From Chionis minor (lineage: Eukaryota > Chordata > Aves > Charadriiformes > Chionididae): a DNA stretch of 64,000 bases. Below are positions 27,001 to 39,703 of this stretch, in pieces. Each line of letters begins with the position of its first letter. The stretch's first letter is position 1. The notes beneath the pieces are model-generated. The model saw only the letters and a list, made by a program, of their open reading frames with translations, searched no databases and was not told the origin of the DNA. Position numbers and translations under genes: made by a program. The DNA lies in contig VZSF01001213.1 of NCBI GenBank assembly GCA_013398295.1, positions 124,250 through 188,249 of the forward strand. Reading direction: 5' to 3'.

Positions 27001-30000
27001 GATGAAGTAGAACTGTGCAGGAGAGGGTGGCCATCCAGCAGATAAGATCAGCTGTAACTTCACCATGCTTCGCTCGGGGGCTTGTGTGGCTGGTTTCGAG
27101 GCTGGCTGGTTGTTTTTCCATAATGGTCAGGGAAACGGGCAGTCAGGAATGCTTTTTTATGCAGCCAAAAAAAGCTTTGTGAATAGGGAAGTCACGTGTT
27201 GTGTTCCTGGCGGTGTTTATTGATGGCAAGCTAAAGAAACGCAGCACTGCAGAGAATACTGGTGTACAGCTTTAAAGGGCAGGCGCAAAAAGCATGAACC
27301 AAGAGCACTGACTGGTAGAGGCTGCGGCTTTATTAAAAAGCCTTTTCTAGCAGGGAGCCATCCTAACCTGCCTCCCAGTTCTCTTTCAGCCTGGCTTTGT
27401 GTGGATGGGGGACAGCATTAAGGATGTGACGGCAGCGTTGCAGAGAGAGGCGTTGCTGGGATTTGCCTCCGAGTCCCGGCTGGAGGCAGGGCTGAAGCTG
27501 TCCCTCTCCTCTGTACCAGCGGGCAGGAGCACTGAGATGAAGGAAGCTGCACGGAGCTGTACCCTTTCATGTTGTATTTCCATGGCCTGGGCTGGCGTCC
27601 AAGGCAGCCCACTGGGTTACAGGGACCTCAGACTGAACCCTTCCTAGCCCACCAAACCCTGTGGAAGCTGCCAAACTGTCAACAACAGAGTTTAGACCCC
27701 TAAAACCAAAACCAAGTTTGCAAAATAACGTTCTGCGATCATGTGAAAACCAACACAGGCACTTCTGTGAGCCAGACAGGCAGAACCTGTTTCAGACGCC
27801 CAACTTAGCCATCAGCCAAGGCCACACCACTACCAGAAGCCCAGTTCACTAATTGAGAATGTAAAAGCAGGAACAGAGAGACAGGAGAAAAAACACGCAA
27901 CCGTTTGTTTTTCATCTGATTGACTTTATGAGCTGACAGAATGGCTGAAGGTATACCTCAGAATATCCCAGCCATAGCATTGTGATCTTCTGAATTAGAA
28001 AGGATGTAGTTCCATTAAATAAAACTAATGGCAACAATCATTGTCTGGGGAAATGAACAGTTAATTCTCGGTTAATAATGTTCTGGGGAGATGCTAAGAA
28101 ATAGTGTGCTGAGAATTGAGCCATCCCTTTAGGCAACTCTTTGTCACATAGTTCCTAATTCTAGAATAGTCATCATTGTTGGGAAAGGTTTGCTTATACC
28201 ATCCATTTTCAGAAAATAATGATAATTTAATGTTCAAAGTTTTGATTCAAATACAGTTTAAATAGAGCTTTGGCAGCAGATCTTGGAGAAACGTCTATAC
28301 CAGTCGTAGGTCACTGTAAGGGAGCTTGAGTTGTTGGGGTAGATTTCTTTGTTCACCACACCAGAACAAAATAGAACACTTGTTTACAATTTTTATCTTA
28401 AGTACAGGATGTACAGACCTGTTTTGATAAGGATCCTGCTGTCTTTTGTAATGTCAACTGACATCAGTCACAGCCTGAATTTACTAAAGAAATGGCATTC
28501 TTAGTCTTAGAGTTTTGGCCGAGAAAGGAGGTCATTGGAGGGCATACCAGTTTTCATCCTGTTTAGAGAAATTAATGAAGGGATTGTAAAGGTTTCAAGT
28601 CTAGTTTCACCACTGAAGACTGAAATGGTAATATGAACTGTATTACCATAGTACGTAGAGACTGGATGGTCCCTCCTGCAGCTCTGGACAAGAAGAGGTA
28701 GCTGCTGAAAAGTAGCTGCAATATAAGGAATTTACAGTACAAAAGCAAATGCAGAAGTAGCTATTAAAAGAGGAAGTGATTTGTATCATAACTGCAGTTA
28801 CATGGTACTTTTTCCCTTTTATTTTCATTCCCAGAAGGCCAGGTTTAATTACTTATAGTAAAACAAAAGCCTGTTCTTAGCACAATCTAGAAAAATCTGT
28901 AAGTCATGGCCTGTGCTTTGTCTCAGAGAGAGTTGACCCTATCCATGGAACAGGTACTTTGTGTGACATCAGATACATGAGGGTTTGGGGTTCTTCCTTA
29001 CTCTTCCTCTAAGGGACCTGATGGTGCTTGCTGCAAAGGCAGGTGGGACTTTGGGGCAGACTGCACTTGGTTTGGTGATGGACGGCTTTTGAGGTCCGTG
29101 TGGATCCCTTGTGTCCGGTCTCACAAGTATCCTGGAAGTCAGAAAACTCCTGGGAGCAGTCTGACATGCATACGCTGGGTACATCAAGTCGCTGGAGCCC
29201 TCAGAGCACTTCAGGGTGTCCTGAAGAGCAACAGAGGACAGCAGCAGCAGCAGGGTAATCCATCTTCCAGCTCACAGAGGCATTGGGTCAACCTGAAATC
29301 TGCCTCGGGCACCCAGGGGAAGCCTGGAAGTACATGCAGGATTTCCTCCATGGCACATTCATCTGCCCAGTGGATGAAGCTGGCAATTTGTGTTATTTCT
29401 AGATGCCCCCTGCCCAGCTGTGTTCATGAGGGGATCCCTCCTCTCCCTTATACGTGAGCTGATGCCGTTTATCCCCCTTCTCTCAAACATTTAAGATAGC
29501 AGATGAAGCCTTTGGCCTTATGAAGATCTGGGTATAGCCTGTGCAGGGTGTCCCTCTGCGCCTTGCCTTCACTCTCCCTGTCCACACCAATCTGTTCAGT
29601 CCAGCAGAACCAGTCTATTTGCCCATTGCATATAAAAGGCATGTCAAGATGGGACAAATAAACTACTTCTGCCATGTATGTTTATGGTTTTGTCTTTATC
29701 GTGGCACATAAGGTATGCCGAATGTGGAATCTCATTACTGACAGTAGCCTGGATAAGGTCTTTCAGAGGAAGTTACCGGGAATCATCATGGGGCAATTAC
29801 AGGCGGTTTTGCCTTCTTGAAGAAGAAATTTTGTAAGATTGAAGATTTTACTCTTGAAGAAGAAAATGTGTCACTCGTAGCTGGTTATGGGCTTTGAAAA
29901 GTGACCTGTTCTTCACTCCCTGTTCTTTTTTAGCAGAAGAACTTCCCATTGTCTTTATAAAGGGATTTTTTGCTTTTGTTATTTGTATTACAGCAGAACA

Positions 30001-30784
30001 GCAGGGTCCAGAGGCCGGATGAATTGGGGTCCCTTTGTTTTAGGTTAATTTGTGTGTGAATAGAGGAAGAGACTCACTGTTCCAGAGATGTTCTTGCTTT
30101 CAAATGGGGGGGAATTTCAGATCCAAGAACCAGTCTAACTCAACCGAATAGATGGGATCTACTACATCATCTCATCTTTCAGCATGCCAGGGTTAATATC
30201 CACTTAGGCTGCTATTATTACAATTTTTAATATTAGTGTTTCTATTTTCCTTTTGCAATAGAACTCCATTCTGTGATGACATTTGGCTCTGACTCAAAAC
30301 CAGGAGGGTTCTCCATGGAAATATTTAACATAGTTGATTATAAAAATCCCACAGTGAATTCATAGCTTGCTTTATTGTTAGCTTATTTAGAGCAGACAAA
30401 CTGCAATATTTGTGGCTTAAATATTTCTGACTTAATATTTTTAGATACTTAGTAAATACTGTAATCTAGCCTTTGAGAGAATGCACTTAGAGCTGCTTAG
30501 GTACCATAAAAAGATTGCTTGTTAGATCTGTATATGGAATAATTGCTTTGGGTCAAGTGAGGTTTGAAGTAGCTTGGTAAATGTGTTTTATCGGGGTTGG
30601 TTTTCCATACTACAGCACGTAAGGGCATGCATGTGGCTGTAGAGAAGCTCTACTGCAGTGCAGTGCCATGGAGGTACTCAGCTGAGGAGCTGAGAGCTGT
30701 GCTTTGTCTTACTACCAAGTTATTGATGGGCATTTCCTTCCTTGCTCTGCCTATTGAAAATTACTTGAAAAAACATTTTTAAAG

Positions 30785-31560
30785 AGTAGTTATTAATGAT
30801 GTACTGTCAAAAAGGAAAGATGTATCAAATGGGCTTCTCCAGGGATCTATCTTTGGCCTAGCATTATTCAAAAATTCTATTAACCTCTTTGATGATGGAA
30901 ATAAGGAGTAAAACTATAAAAATAGCAGATGGCACCAGTCTAGAATAAATTTAGACCAGCCAGCTTTGAAAGAGTCGGTCTAAAGCATAAAATTATTTTG
31001 CAAAGTCAGGAAAATTATTGTTAATTAGTATGGGGAAAAAAAATTAAATTGTCACAATGGGGAAGGCTATGTAATTTGCTAAATCAGAATAATGAATTGC
31101 TGTAGCCATTGCTGCTTGTAACAGGACAGCCATGCAAACGTTGGGCTCTGTACTGACCTGGAAGTCCATTATGGGTAACCATGCAGAATGCAAAAAGTCA
31201 AACATTGAACTGAAGGACTGCGTTCAGTGTAAGGCACTGCCTTCTGAAACGTGATGTGGACAAAACTACAAAGAGCAAACCAGAGTGCTAAGGGTTGTCC
31301 TTTTAAAGGTGAGTCCTGGCAGAAAGAAGCAGCAAAGTCTGCCTAGTCTAGAAGATCGACAAGTAAGGGGAAGTTCGTCTTCAAGCAACAAGAAAGCTGT
31401 ATGAAAAATGGTAGTGACCAGTTTTTATTCATGTCCATTGGGGGTGGCACAAGGGAGTAACTCTGTAGCTTCAAGTTAGATGTTGGGAAGAAATGTCCTG
31501 TGAATATAAATAGTGGTAGTGGCTACCTGTGGAGATATTAAGATTTTTGTCACTGATTAC
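30785..31560 (+). mobile_element. Decayed CR1-like LINE remnant
   Basis: Near 30835 the sequence 'cttctccagggatctatctt' followed by 'tggcctagcattattcaaaa' and 'attctattaacctctttgat' is a degenerate form of the CR1 reverse-transcriptase region that encodes PQGSVLGPxLFNIFINDLDD. Near 30930 'gcagatggcaccagtctaga' fits the adjacent ADD-TKL region. The 31290-31550 part resembles a CR1 3' region ('agttagatgttgggaagaaa'). All frames are broken. It ends about 270 bases before the KLF12 exon acceptor. Limits are approximate and based on remembered family sequence. Confidence 0.5.
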
Positions 31561-31810
31561 TCCGCGTAGTGCAAAGAAACAGGGTGGTTTTGTACAGTTA
31601 ATCCTGCCACTTTCTAAGAAATGAAATGAGAACTTTTTTTTAATATTCTGTTCAAACTGAACATGTCTGGGCTTTCCAGCATGATTTGTCCTTTAAAATT
31701 ATGAGCTGACAGAAGCAAAGGAAACAATCCTGTGGTTTTTATGACCAAGTTGTGATGTGCCTTAGTAATTGGGTGTGCAAGTCAATTTTAGCGACGTATG
31801 TAACAATGTC

Positions 31811-31830
31811 CCTTTGTCCTTCCTCAACAG
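31811..31830 (+). promoter_or_regulatory. KLF12: 3' splice acceptor of KLF12 large exon
   Basis: A pyrimidine-rich stretch (ccctttgtccttcctcaacag) ends in CAG at 31828-31830. The next base opens the codon for the Ser of SPNVHNYPDME in phase 0, which matches the KLF12 protein. Confidence 0.93.
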
Positions 31831-32371
31831 TCTCCAAACGTCCACAACTACCCAGATATGGAAGCTGTACCCTTGTTACTAAACAACATGAAGGCAGACC
31901 CAGTGGAGGATTCATTATCTACAGACCATTTCCAAACACAGACTGAACCAGTGGACTTGTCAATAAACAAAGCGAGGTCATCCCCTACAGCAGCTTCATC
32001 TTCACCGGTTTCCATGACCGCATCAGCCTCCTCCCCTTCTTCTACTTCTACTTCTTCTTCTAGTCGGCCAGCTTCATCACCCACAGTAATAACATCAGTA
32101 TCCTCAGCAGCATCTGTACCGTCAGTATTAACTCCAGGTCCTCTTGTGGCCTCTGCGTCTGGTGTGGGAGGCCAGCAGTTTTTGCACATTATCCATCCAG
32201 TACCACCTTCAAGCCCCATGAACTTGCAGTCCAACAAAATGAGTCACGTGCACCGTATCCCCGTGGTGGTACAGTCGGTACCTGTTGTCTATACAGCTGT
32301 GAGATCACCTGGGAATATGAACAACACTATAGTAGTACCACTATTGGAGGACGGGAGAAGCCACGTCAAAG
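31831..32371 (+). CDS. KLF12: KLF12 large internal coding exon (N-terminal regulatory region)
   Basis: KLF12 (also called AP-2rep) is a nuclear DNA-binding repressor of the Krüppel-like family, known for repressing TFAP2A. This 541-bp exon encodes about 180 residues from SPNVHNYPDME. The EPVDLS motif at 31945-31962 is the known binding site for the co-repressor CtBP in the KLF3/8/12 subgroup. After it come INKARSSPT, a Ser-rich run (about 31978-32100), LTPGPLVASASGVGGQQFLH, HIIHPVPPSSPMNLQSN, and HRIPVVVQSVPVVYTAVRSP, ending GRSHVK plus the first base of the next codon. The start is phase 0 and the end phase 1, with donor GTAAGG at 32372. Compared with my memory of the mammalian protein, differences cluster in the MKADPVEDSLSTD segment and the Ser run. 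The paralogue KLF8 shares PVDLS and IPVVVQS but not the rest. An in-frame Met lies at 31858. There is no stop in the exon. Confidence 0.97.
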
Positions 32372-32377
32372 GTAAGG
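32372..32377 (+). promoter_or_regulatory. KLF12: 5' splice donor of KLF12 large exon
   Basis: AAAG|GTAAGG is a strong donor. If it is not used, the reading frame continues 18 codons into the intron and stops at 32425, so intron retention would give a protein without zinc fingers. Confidence 0.93.
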
Positions 32378-35164
32378 TGGAACCAGTTTTGTGCATCTGT
32401 GGCATCTCTAAAACTGTTATTTTATGAGGAAAATGTAACAACGTTGTGAAGCTGTTAGTTTACAAACTGGTAGGGTCGTTTGCTGAAGAGACATTTGACT
32501 TACACGATTGGGAGGAACCTTTAAATGTCTTATCCCATGTGTTCTTTATAATAAATGAATATTTTTATAAAGATGGAGGTCAGCAGCAGTGTTAGATGCT
32601 CAGACATCAACTCATTTTGTCCTGAGTTGGAATAAATGGCAAGTTTTGTCCTGAGAGGAATAAATCCTCCTCAGCAGCTGAACAAATAGATCCACAGGAT
32701 AATGACAATGTCTAAAACATCACAGACGAACATGAAAAACCCACCAGGTGATACAGATTTGGCAAGAGAAGGAATGTCAGAGAGACTGTTTCTATTCAAA
32801 GAGAAAGCAATCGTTGGGCTGTAGGAACATGCAAAGGAAAGGCTTTTGGACCAAGGAGCAGATGCAGAGAGGTAGGTTGTATTAAGCTGAAGGAGTGGCA
32901 GTGCAATACTTTGAATTAGGTTTCTTCATCCAGGTTAAACAGTAGAAGGGAAGGAAGCCACATGGAGTGTGTATGTTGGAATGAATTTTGCAGACGCAGG
33001 ACCTGAGAGGCACATGGAGGTGTGAAGGGAGGAAGAAAGCACATGCCAAAATGAGAGATACGCTCTTGGAGAGGTGTCCAAAGAACACAGAAAGGCGAGC
33101 TGGAAAGCAAGAAAAAATGAGAACGTAACAGTTACTGAGGGAGCAAAAACTTGTTAGAGATGGTGACATGGTGGGTGGAGGGAGAAAAGAGAAAACAGAT
33201 GTGCCCGGATACTTGGAGAAGTGTAGCTCTATAAGGAAGGCATCAGTGACAGAGATGGGAACATGAGGAAAGGAATGAGAGACTCATTTCAAGGTTCATC
33301 ATGTGTGAGTGAGTAAAATATGGCTAATTCTCCCCTGAAATGGGGGATTGTATGAGGTAGAAAGGGAGGGTAGTGGCATATACTCTTACTTTAGGGCTTA
33401 CAAGACTAGAGGGCATTTAGTAATATGTCTTATAACACCCTAATTACATAATGACCGGGTCTCTACAACTAAAAGACCTTTTTTCTTCAACTGTTTTTGA
33501 TATACTGGTGACTGTATTACTGTGCGGAACTACAGTGGTGGGTCCTTCTGATGTTCAGTGGCATCCTGTTGTCCATAAATCTTTGGTTCTCCTCCCATTC
33601 CCTCAGTACCCAAGTGTGAACTGTACCCTCTCAACAGGCTTGAACATAGGAAGCGAGCTCACAGCTGATCTGGGGTTTTTTTTAAGCCTCAAAAAGACAG
33701 TTTAAGAAGTTTTATTGCACTTCATACATTGATGTAATTTTAGGACTTTGTGCTGTTCTGTCAAGAAATGATGAATGAAAGCAGAACTTTTAGCCATGTT
33801 GTCTGGGAAAAAGAGAAAAAGGGAAGTTTTAGTCTGTATTTTGGTTTTAGAGCTTTGAGCTGCACCTGAGCTTCAGCTCATCCAGAATTTTTCCCATTTG
33901 TTTTCTTTTCAAAGGTGCTAGTTGGCTCTGGGTGTAGTCTCCTCTATAGAAAGCACCTCCCAATCTTTTAAAACCGGAACTTCATTACCCCAGTTTCGTC
34001 AACAAAATTCCAGAATTTAATGTGCCATAGGGATTTTAGCCCACGAGCTCCAGGCCTCCTGAGCTGCCCTGACAATATCACCTTTGTGCTATTATTGGCA
34101 GAGATCATTAACCAGCCTTGCAGCACTTATTAATGTACAGCTAAAGAAAAAGAAGGGATTAAACATTCTTTTTTTTTTTCCTCATCAGTTGTACCCATTT
34201 TGCTATCACTAATTCTTTTGATATGAATGTTCAAGTTAATTTAAATAAATGCAATAGAAGAATAACGGGCAACAGTCCACTCTAGGTGGTGATCTTTTGC
34301 CAGCTTTCACTGGAATGCGTTTTTCTTTCTTTAATGTAAAACAATATAAATAATAAAGTGCAATGATGTTGCATAAATGAACTCATTAAATAAATTTCAT
34401 ATGTGCGTAGACTAACTTTCCTTCAGTGGTCAGTTTCCGTGCTGAAAACAAGACATAAATCTACACAGATGCCAACAGGACAATGCTGTCAAATTGAATT
34501 GGTTGCTAATCCTCTACAAGCTGAAGGAGAAATGCCGTTTCAGAATCATGTGGACTCATTACTTTCAACTTTTACGTGAACGTTGATCTTCTTCAGAAAC
34601 AAAAAAAATACACATGCTGAAACAAAGTTGATCCACAGATAGCATCGAGAGCATTTGTCGCATAATCTCTGTGTTGTTGCTGCTTTGGGGCTAAATCAGA
34701 GACCATGTTGATGATGTAGAGGTGTGGTTGGGAAGCACCTAAAGTTCTATTTTACATTAGCCTGTATCAAAGTCCTTTTCACCTGAATGACACTTTGGCA
34801 CTTTGCTGAACAGAGATGCTTTCAATGCTAAAATTGTGAAAATTGCATTAGAGTTAAGTTCAGACCTCTTCTATGTTTCTAGATAGGTACTTAGGGGGAA
34901 AAAAGCAATAAATGGGATATAGAGAAAGGTTTTTTTCCTTGTTATTTCTAGTTTTGTTTTCCTCATGCTAAATTTTCCTCTTCCTTCCAGCTTTGACTGG
35001 AACAATTTCATTTTTAATTTTAATGCAAAACCTTCTCAGAACACCACCATTCCTCTAATCTTGCCTCCAGGTGTTTTGTTCAGGTGGTTTTCTGCTTCCA
35101 CTGATGCTTCCTAGTCCACCTTCCTCTCTCAGACAAAGCTGTCCTCCTGGCAGCTGCTTTTCCA

Positions 35165-35566
35165 GGCAGTTCAAGCGAATACTTCTTTCTTCGTGTTCTG
35201 TTTGAATTCTCTCTTTCCTCCAGCACAAGAAATCACTACCTCCAAGAGGTTGTTTCTTCCTCTTTTATTTTTCCATTTTTTTTCTAGTCCTTCCCATCTT
35301 GCTGACTGTTCTTCGAGCGCCACTTTCAGCATCTCTTCTTCATCTCTCCCTCCTAACCTGTTAATATTTCTAACCCGTATCGTCATCTCCTCCTCTGCCA
35401 CTGTGCATCCATCCTTCTTGGTGGTGTCATTCGTTCTGGCGTTCTCCGTCACACCTTCCTTCCCAGAGAGCCTCAGGTTTCCTTTTCCGCCTCCCAACGT
35501 GCTGCTGGTTTCTGCTCTCTGTCCCGCCTCCTCGCTCCTATTTTTTTCTTGCAAGGTTTCCTGTTA
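35165..35566 (+). repeat. Pyrimidine-rich tract
   Basis: About 400 bases of + strand are strongly enriched in C and T (TTCCTC, TTCTTC, CTCCCTCC patterns) without a fixed unit. Because TAA, TAG and TGA all contain purines, the + strand is open for 124 codons and the minus strand for 127 codons; the predicted peptides are simply Ser/Pro/Phe-rich or Glu/Lys/Arg-rich. I treat these frames as composition artefacts. Confidence 0.7.
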
Positions 35567-36684
35567 AATCAAACCCTTTCTGCAGTGTGGAAAACCACAT
35601 GGGTTTGCAGAGAACTCGCTCGTGTACATATGAGCTGCCGACAGCATCCCATCGGGTCCCGTGCCACATGCGACACCCCAAGGAGGGCAACGGGAGCCGA
35701 GGGTATCGCGCTACAAAAGCACCCTTCTGTCAGATCGATGCTTTTTGCAGGATAAAAACCTCTCAGTTCAGCTGCTGGGGAGGAGGCGCCCCAGGGACAC
35801 CCCCCAAAGTGGGGGTCTGTGTGTGCTGCCCCCCACACCAGCAGCCCAGCTGTGCAAGTTGCCCCCTACAACCTAATCCCCGCCTTATTTTTTATGCGCA
35901 AAGCCTAGTAATGAGTTCGGGCTGTCGGGGCACAGAGGGGACAGGAGCCAGGCACAAGTCCCTGTGGGCACCACGGGTCCGGGCTGCACCTTCTGCCACC
36001 CTCTGCAACATGGCAAAGAGAGGAAGGTTGCTTCCTTCCCTGGTCACCACTGTTGTCTTCTCAGCCAAAGCCTTACAAAGCGCTTGGGGATTTTTCTTCT
36101 GTGTGGAGCAGATGGTGACCACTAGACACTGTTATACATTAAAGTATTCAGAGCATTAAAATACCATTAAAAACTCTTTCCTCGCCTTTTTTCTGCCTGT
36201 TGAGCGATGGTGAGGATTGCTAAAAGGTGTAATTAGAGGCACAGCAGGTAGCAGCACCTATAGATAAGGTCGCCTGATGATTTCCGTTAAAACCCTGTCT
36301 TCGGTTGCTCAAAGTCTGTCTATACGTTAACTGTTTAGACTGACATTTTCCATGCTGCATGTCTGCCTCAAGCTATTTCTTTCTGATTTTTTTCTTTCTT
36401 TTTGAGGAAAGTTTCAGGAAAAAAACTATTCCACTCTTCCTGAGACTGAGCATAGAGAAAAAAAAATGTAGCATTTTCCATGTTGAAAAATTTATTCCAG
36501 CTTTTTTTTGGTGAAAAACTCTAGAACCTCCGTGTGCCATGAACCTCAGGTTTGATTTGGACCATTGTCCTCTTTTTTTTTTGTCTTTAGAAGCACTTGT
36601 GGAAACTAAGCCAAGTTTGGAGAGCTGAAAAAAACATGAGTCCCCTTAAAGGGCAAAGCAAAAAAAATTGTGGCTGGGAAAAGG

Positions 36685-36905
36685 CAAGGAAGAGGCTGGA
36701 AGGGGGTGGGCAGTGGGGAGAGGGGCAGAATGGAAGGGAGGGAGGGAGGAAGGAGAGGTGGTGAGATACTTAAGGATGTGCAAACATATTCAGGAGGAAA
36801 AGTGGGAAAGGATTAGAAACTGAAGAGGGGGAAAGAAGAAAAGGAGGGTAGAAAAGAGACCTGGGCCAGGTGAAGGGGAGCAAGGAGAGGCTCCTCGGAC
36901 AGACA
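36685..36905 (+). repeat. Purine-rich (GA) tract
   Basis: About 220 bases are rich in G and A, including a GGGA/GGAA simple-repeat core at about 36733-36755. No exact long unit is present. Such mirror-like polypurine tracts can adopt non-B structures, which is general knowledge and not shown here. Confidence 0.75.
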
Positions 36906-39703
36906 GGAGTGAAAGGGCCCACCATGGCGGCAACACGTTCTCCTACAAACTCTGGCTTTACTCCCATTAGCTTTCCACTGCTTCGCTTTTTGAAGACATC
37001 CATGAATACTGCTCTGAAATACGTCCCTCTAGCAGCAGATTTTGCCAAAGATAATATCCCTAAAATTGGTTTTCTGTAGTTCAGAAGAGTTAACTCCATT
37101 CATTGAAGGGCCTTTTAGAAGTTCCCTCCTGATGATGGTACACCAAGGACCTCTGCAACTCTGATATTTCTGGGGTTTGGGGTTCCAGTTTTTTGGGTTC
37201 TCACTCTTACTGGTTTTGAAGTTTTCAGACGATAACAACTGGTTGCAAAATCCAGCATTCAGAACATACACATTTAAATTTGCCAACTTAACTTCATCCA
37301 CTTCCCATGTACCTTAACCTTTGTAATTACACTGGTGTGGGCTGTTTTTATGTTACTATGTCTGTGTATAGACCCAGCAGAAATACTCACACTGTGTCTT
37401 TTCACAGTTTACTCCTGCCGTTTTTCTCACTGTGGATACATTAATATGTAGTAAAAATGCAGATTTCTCTGTGACTCAAAACAGGTAATACCAGTAGATT
37501 ACATTATCCACTGCCCTTGATGGTTTTTTTAAAGTACAGCCTGTTATTTCTGCCTACTGTAAAGTTTATTCCACAAAAGTAAACACAATTTGTAGTACAA
37601 AGTTAGAAATTTAGAGAACGGTTCCATATGTTTAAAGGTCAGATTATATGGTCTGTTTGTATAAATTATGCTATGGAAGAGACTTAATTAAAACCAGTAG
37701 TGTTGCCTTTTTTATTTCATGTGAAGCGATTGTCCTTTCTCTGTTTTAGTAGATGGTTATTTTGGATTTGAACTGCATTGAGGCGGAGAGTTTCGACTTC
37801 AGCTGTAATTTTTTCGGTTGTTAGGCACAAAAATCTTTTGCGGCTGTGTGTATTCCAACCTGTCCACCTCCACCCTCCTGCCTCCCAAAATGTTGAATCT
37901 CTTTCCCCTTGTTTGCTTGGTTTGTCTGGAAGAAATATTAGTGGTTCTTGGAAAGGAGAAGCAGGTTGGCAGTGGCTACCCAGGAAGAGAAGCAGGTAGA
38001 GGAGAGGCTTGCATTCAGGGTGGGACCTGTGTTACTGGAGATGGATATTTAAGAAGTAGAATAAATAGTAATTCCTGCCAGAACGGAGAGTTAGAACACG
38101 CGTTACCAGCTATGCCGTGGTATTTGAAATTGAGAAGGAGGTTGCTTGAAGACAAAGTAGCTTGGGTTGACTATGAGGAGTCCCGTAAACATTTAAGTCT
38201 TCTACTTAACTTCTACTTCTACAGAAAAGTGATATTTCTGATGACTCACTAGTGACATGCTTAGGTTTTTCCACTACAGAAGCATATGCTCTTCTAAGAT
38301 ATATCAATAATGGATTTAACATCATGTATGCTTTTAACTACAAGCAGGTTTGGGGAAGGGAATGAGGCAGATGTGTATTGCAACTTCATTTGTGAAGCCC
38401 AGCATAAGGAGGATGAAGAAGTCCACTTGCTCATATCCTGAGTCCCTGCATCTTTTGGAAGCTGTTAATTCCTTCTCTTCCATGCGAAGAATGCCTCTGG
38501 TCCATCGGCTCTGTCCTCTCCCCAGGGCTGAGCTTTGATCGAGTTGCTGTTATCCCACAGATTTAGATCCAGCGGAAACACATGCATAAATCTCCTCATT
38601 TATTTTATCCCTGCCTTGGGTTTTAGTGTGCCTTGGACCAACCTCCTGGAAACTTTCTGGTGTCTAAAATCTCTCTAGACCATTGCAGTGTGTAAAGTGC
38701 AATCTGCTACCGTTTCATAGTGGGTTTGCAATATTTTATTTAATATTAACTATTCTGTCCTTATTGTTTTCCTTGCTTACTTTTGGTGATAGAGTATTTG
38801 TATATTGGATGCTCAGTGAGATATAAATCTCAGTAGTCTCAGTAGTTTGTTTTTTGTGTAGATGAGGTCTCGTGGTAGTCAAATAGCTTAGAGAAAAGTC
38901 CTTTGCTTAAAAAAAGTGGTGTTGTATGTTTATGTATACAAGCAAGTGACAGAGTTGCTTAAATATGTGCATATATTACATCCATGCAATCACTCTCACC
39001 TCTGTATTTCTCCACACAGCTATTCTTTTACAGGTTTATGGCAAATTATTTGACTGGTGAAATGATTTTAAGTATTGCCTTTGATTGGATCATAGCAATT
39101 AATATTCTCTGGTAGATTAGTTACGCTGTGCATTCAGTGCCAGTTCCCATTCTCTGTGAACCGTAGCTATGCGGGGTGCAGTTAACTGCTCTAGCCATAT
39201 AGTCCCATAAAATCTCAATAAAATCTGAAAACTATGGAGTATGGGTAATCTTGTTATAAATCGTAATAAAAATTACCCCTGTAGACTCTATATTCTGACC
39301 ATTAAGTTCATGGATACTGCTGCTTTGTACATAAAGTTTTATGAAATAAATTGACCAATTCTGCTGCCCCTACCAGACACCAAGCTGTTTTGATTGAAAA
39401 TCTGATAGGTGCGCTCAGAGCATTTTCCAACGCATAAAGCGCTTATAATGAACTTTAAATAGGAAGAAAAGCCCTATATGTGCTTCATATAGTATGGCCC
39501 AGCTTAGGAGGAGAAAATCATGAATACCATCATTCCTGTGTGTTTGCTCAGTCCATAAAGCCAGGATTCGGTTTCCTAAAACACGTTAAGTAAACCTGAG
39601 TATAACACTTAATCTCCGAGGGCATCATTTCAAAAATCAAATAGCTCCTGTACATCTGCATCTGGAAGTGTTGCCTCCACCTGTAAAAAACACACAGTGG
39701 TGT

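Larger units (their letters stand above)
1..31830 (+). other. KLF12: KLF12 intron (5' part outside window)
   Basis: This is the intron before the large KLF12 coding exon, assigned because a clear acceptor ends it and no earlier KLF12 coding exon is seen in it. Contents I can name: LINE remnants at about 1.0-2.0 kb and 30.8-31.6 kb, CR1 copies near 2.0, 13.5 and 22.6 kb, homopolymer and AT-rich tracts, and an unexplained coding-like patch at 12.0-12.7 kb. In 2.4-11.2, 14.4-21.4 and 22.9-30.7 kb I see only scattered short open frames without a recognisable domain and a few A/T runs. A CpG-richer patch lies at 21.5-21.9 kb. A small upstream or alternative 5' non-coding exon could be missed by eye. 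Confidence 0.8.

Noticed and set aside
31848..32237. 129-codon minus-strand ORF opposite the KLF12 exon
   Set aside because: It is the antisense shadow of conserved KLF12 coding sequence; the peptide is a low-complexity Glu/Asp/Val string arising from the Ser/Thr-rich sense codons.
35171..35554. 127-codon minus-strand ORF with a charged, coiled-coil-like peptide
   Set aside because: It comes from the purine-rich strand of a pyrimidine tract, which is poor in stops on the + strand and yields Glu/Lys/Arg strings on the other. No domain is recognisable.
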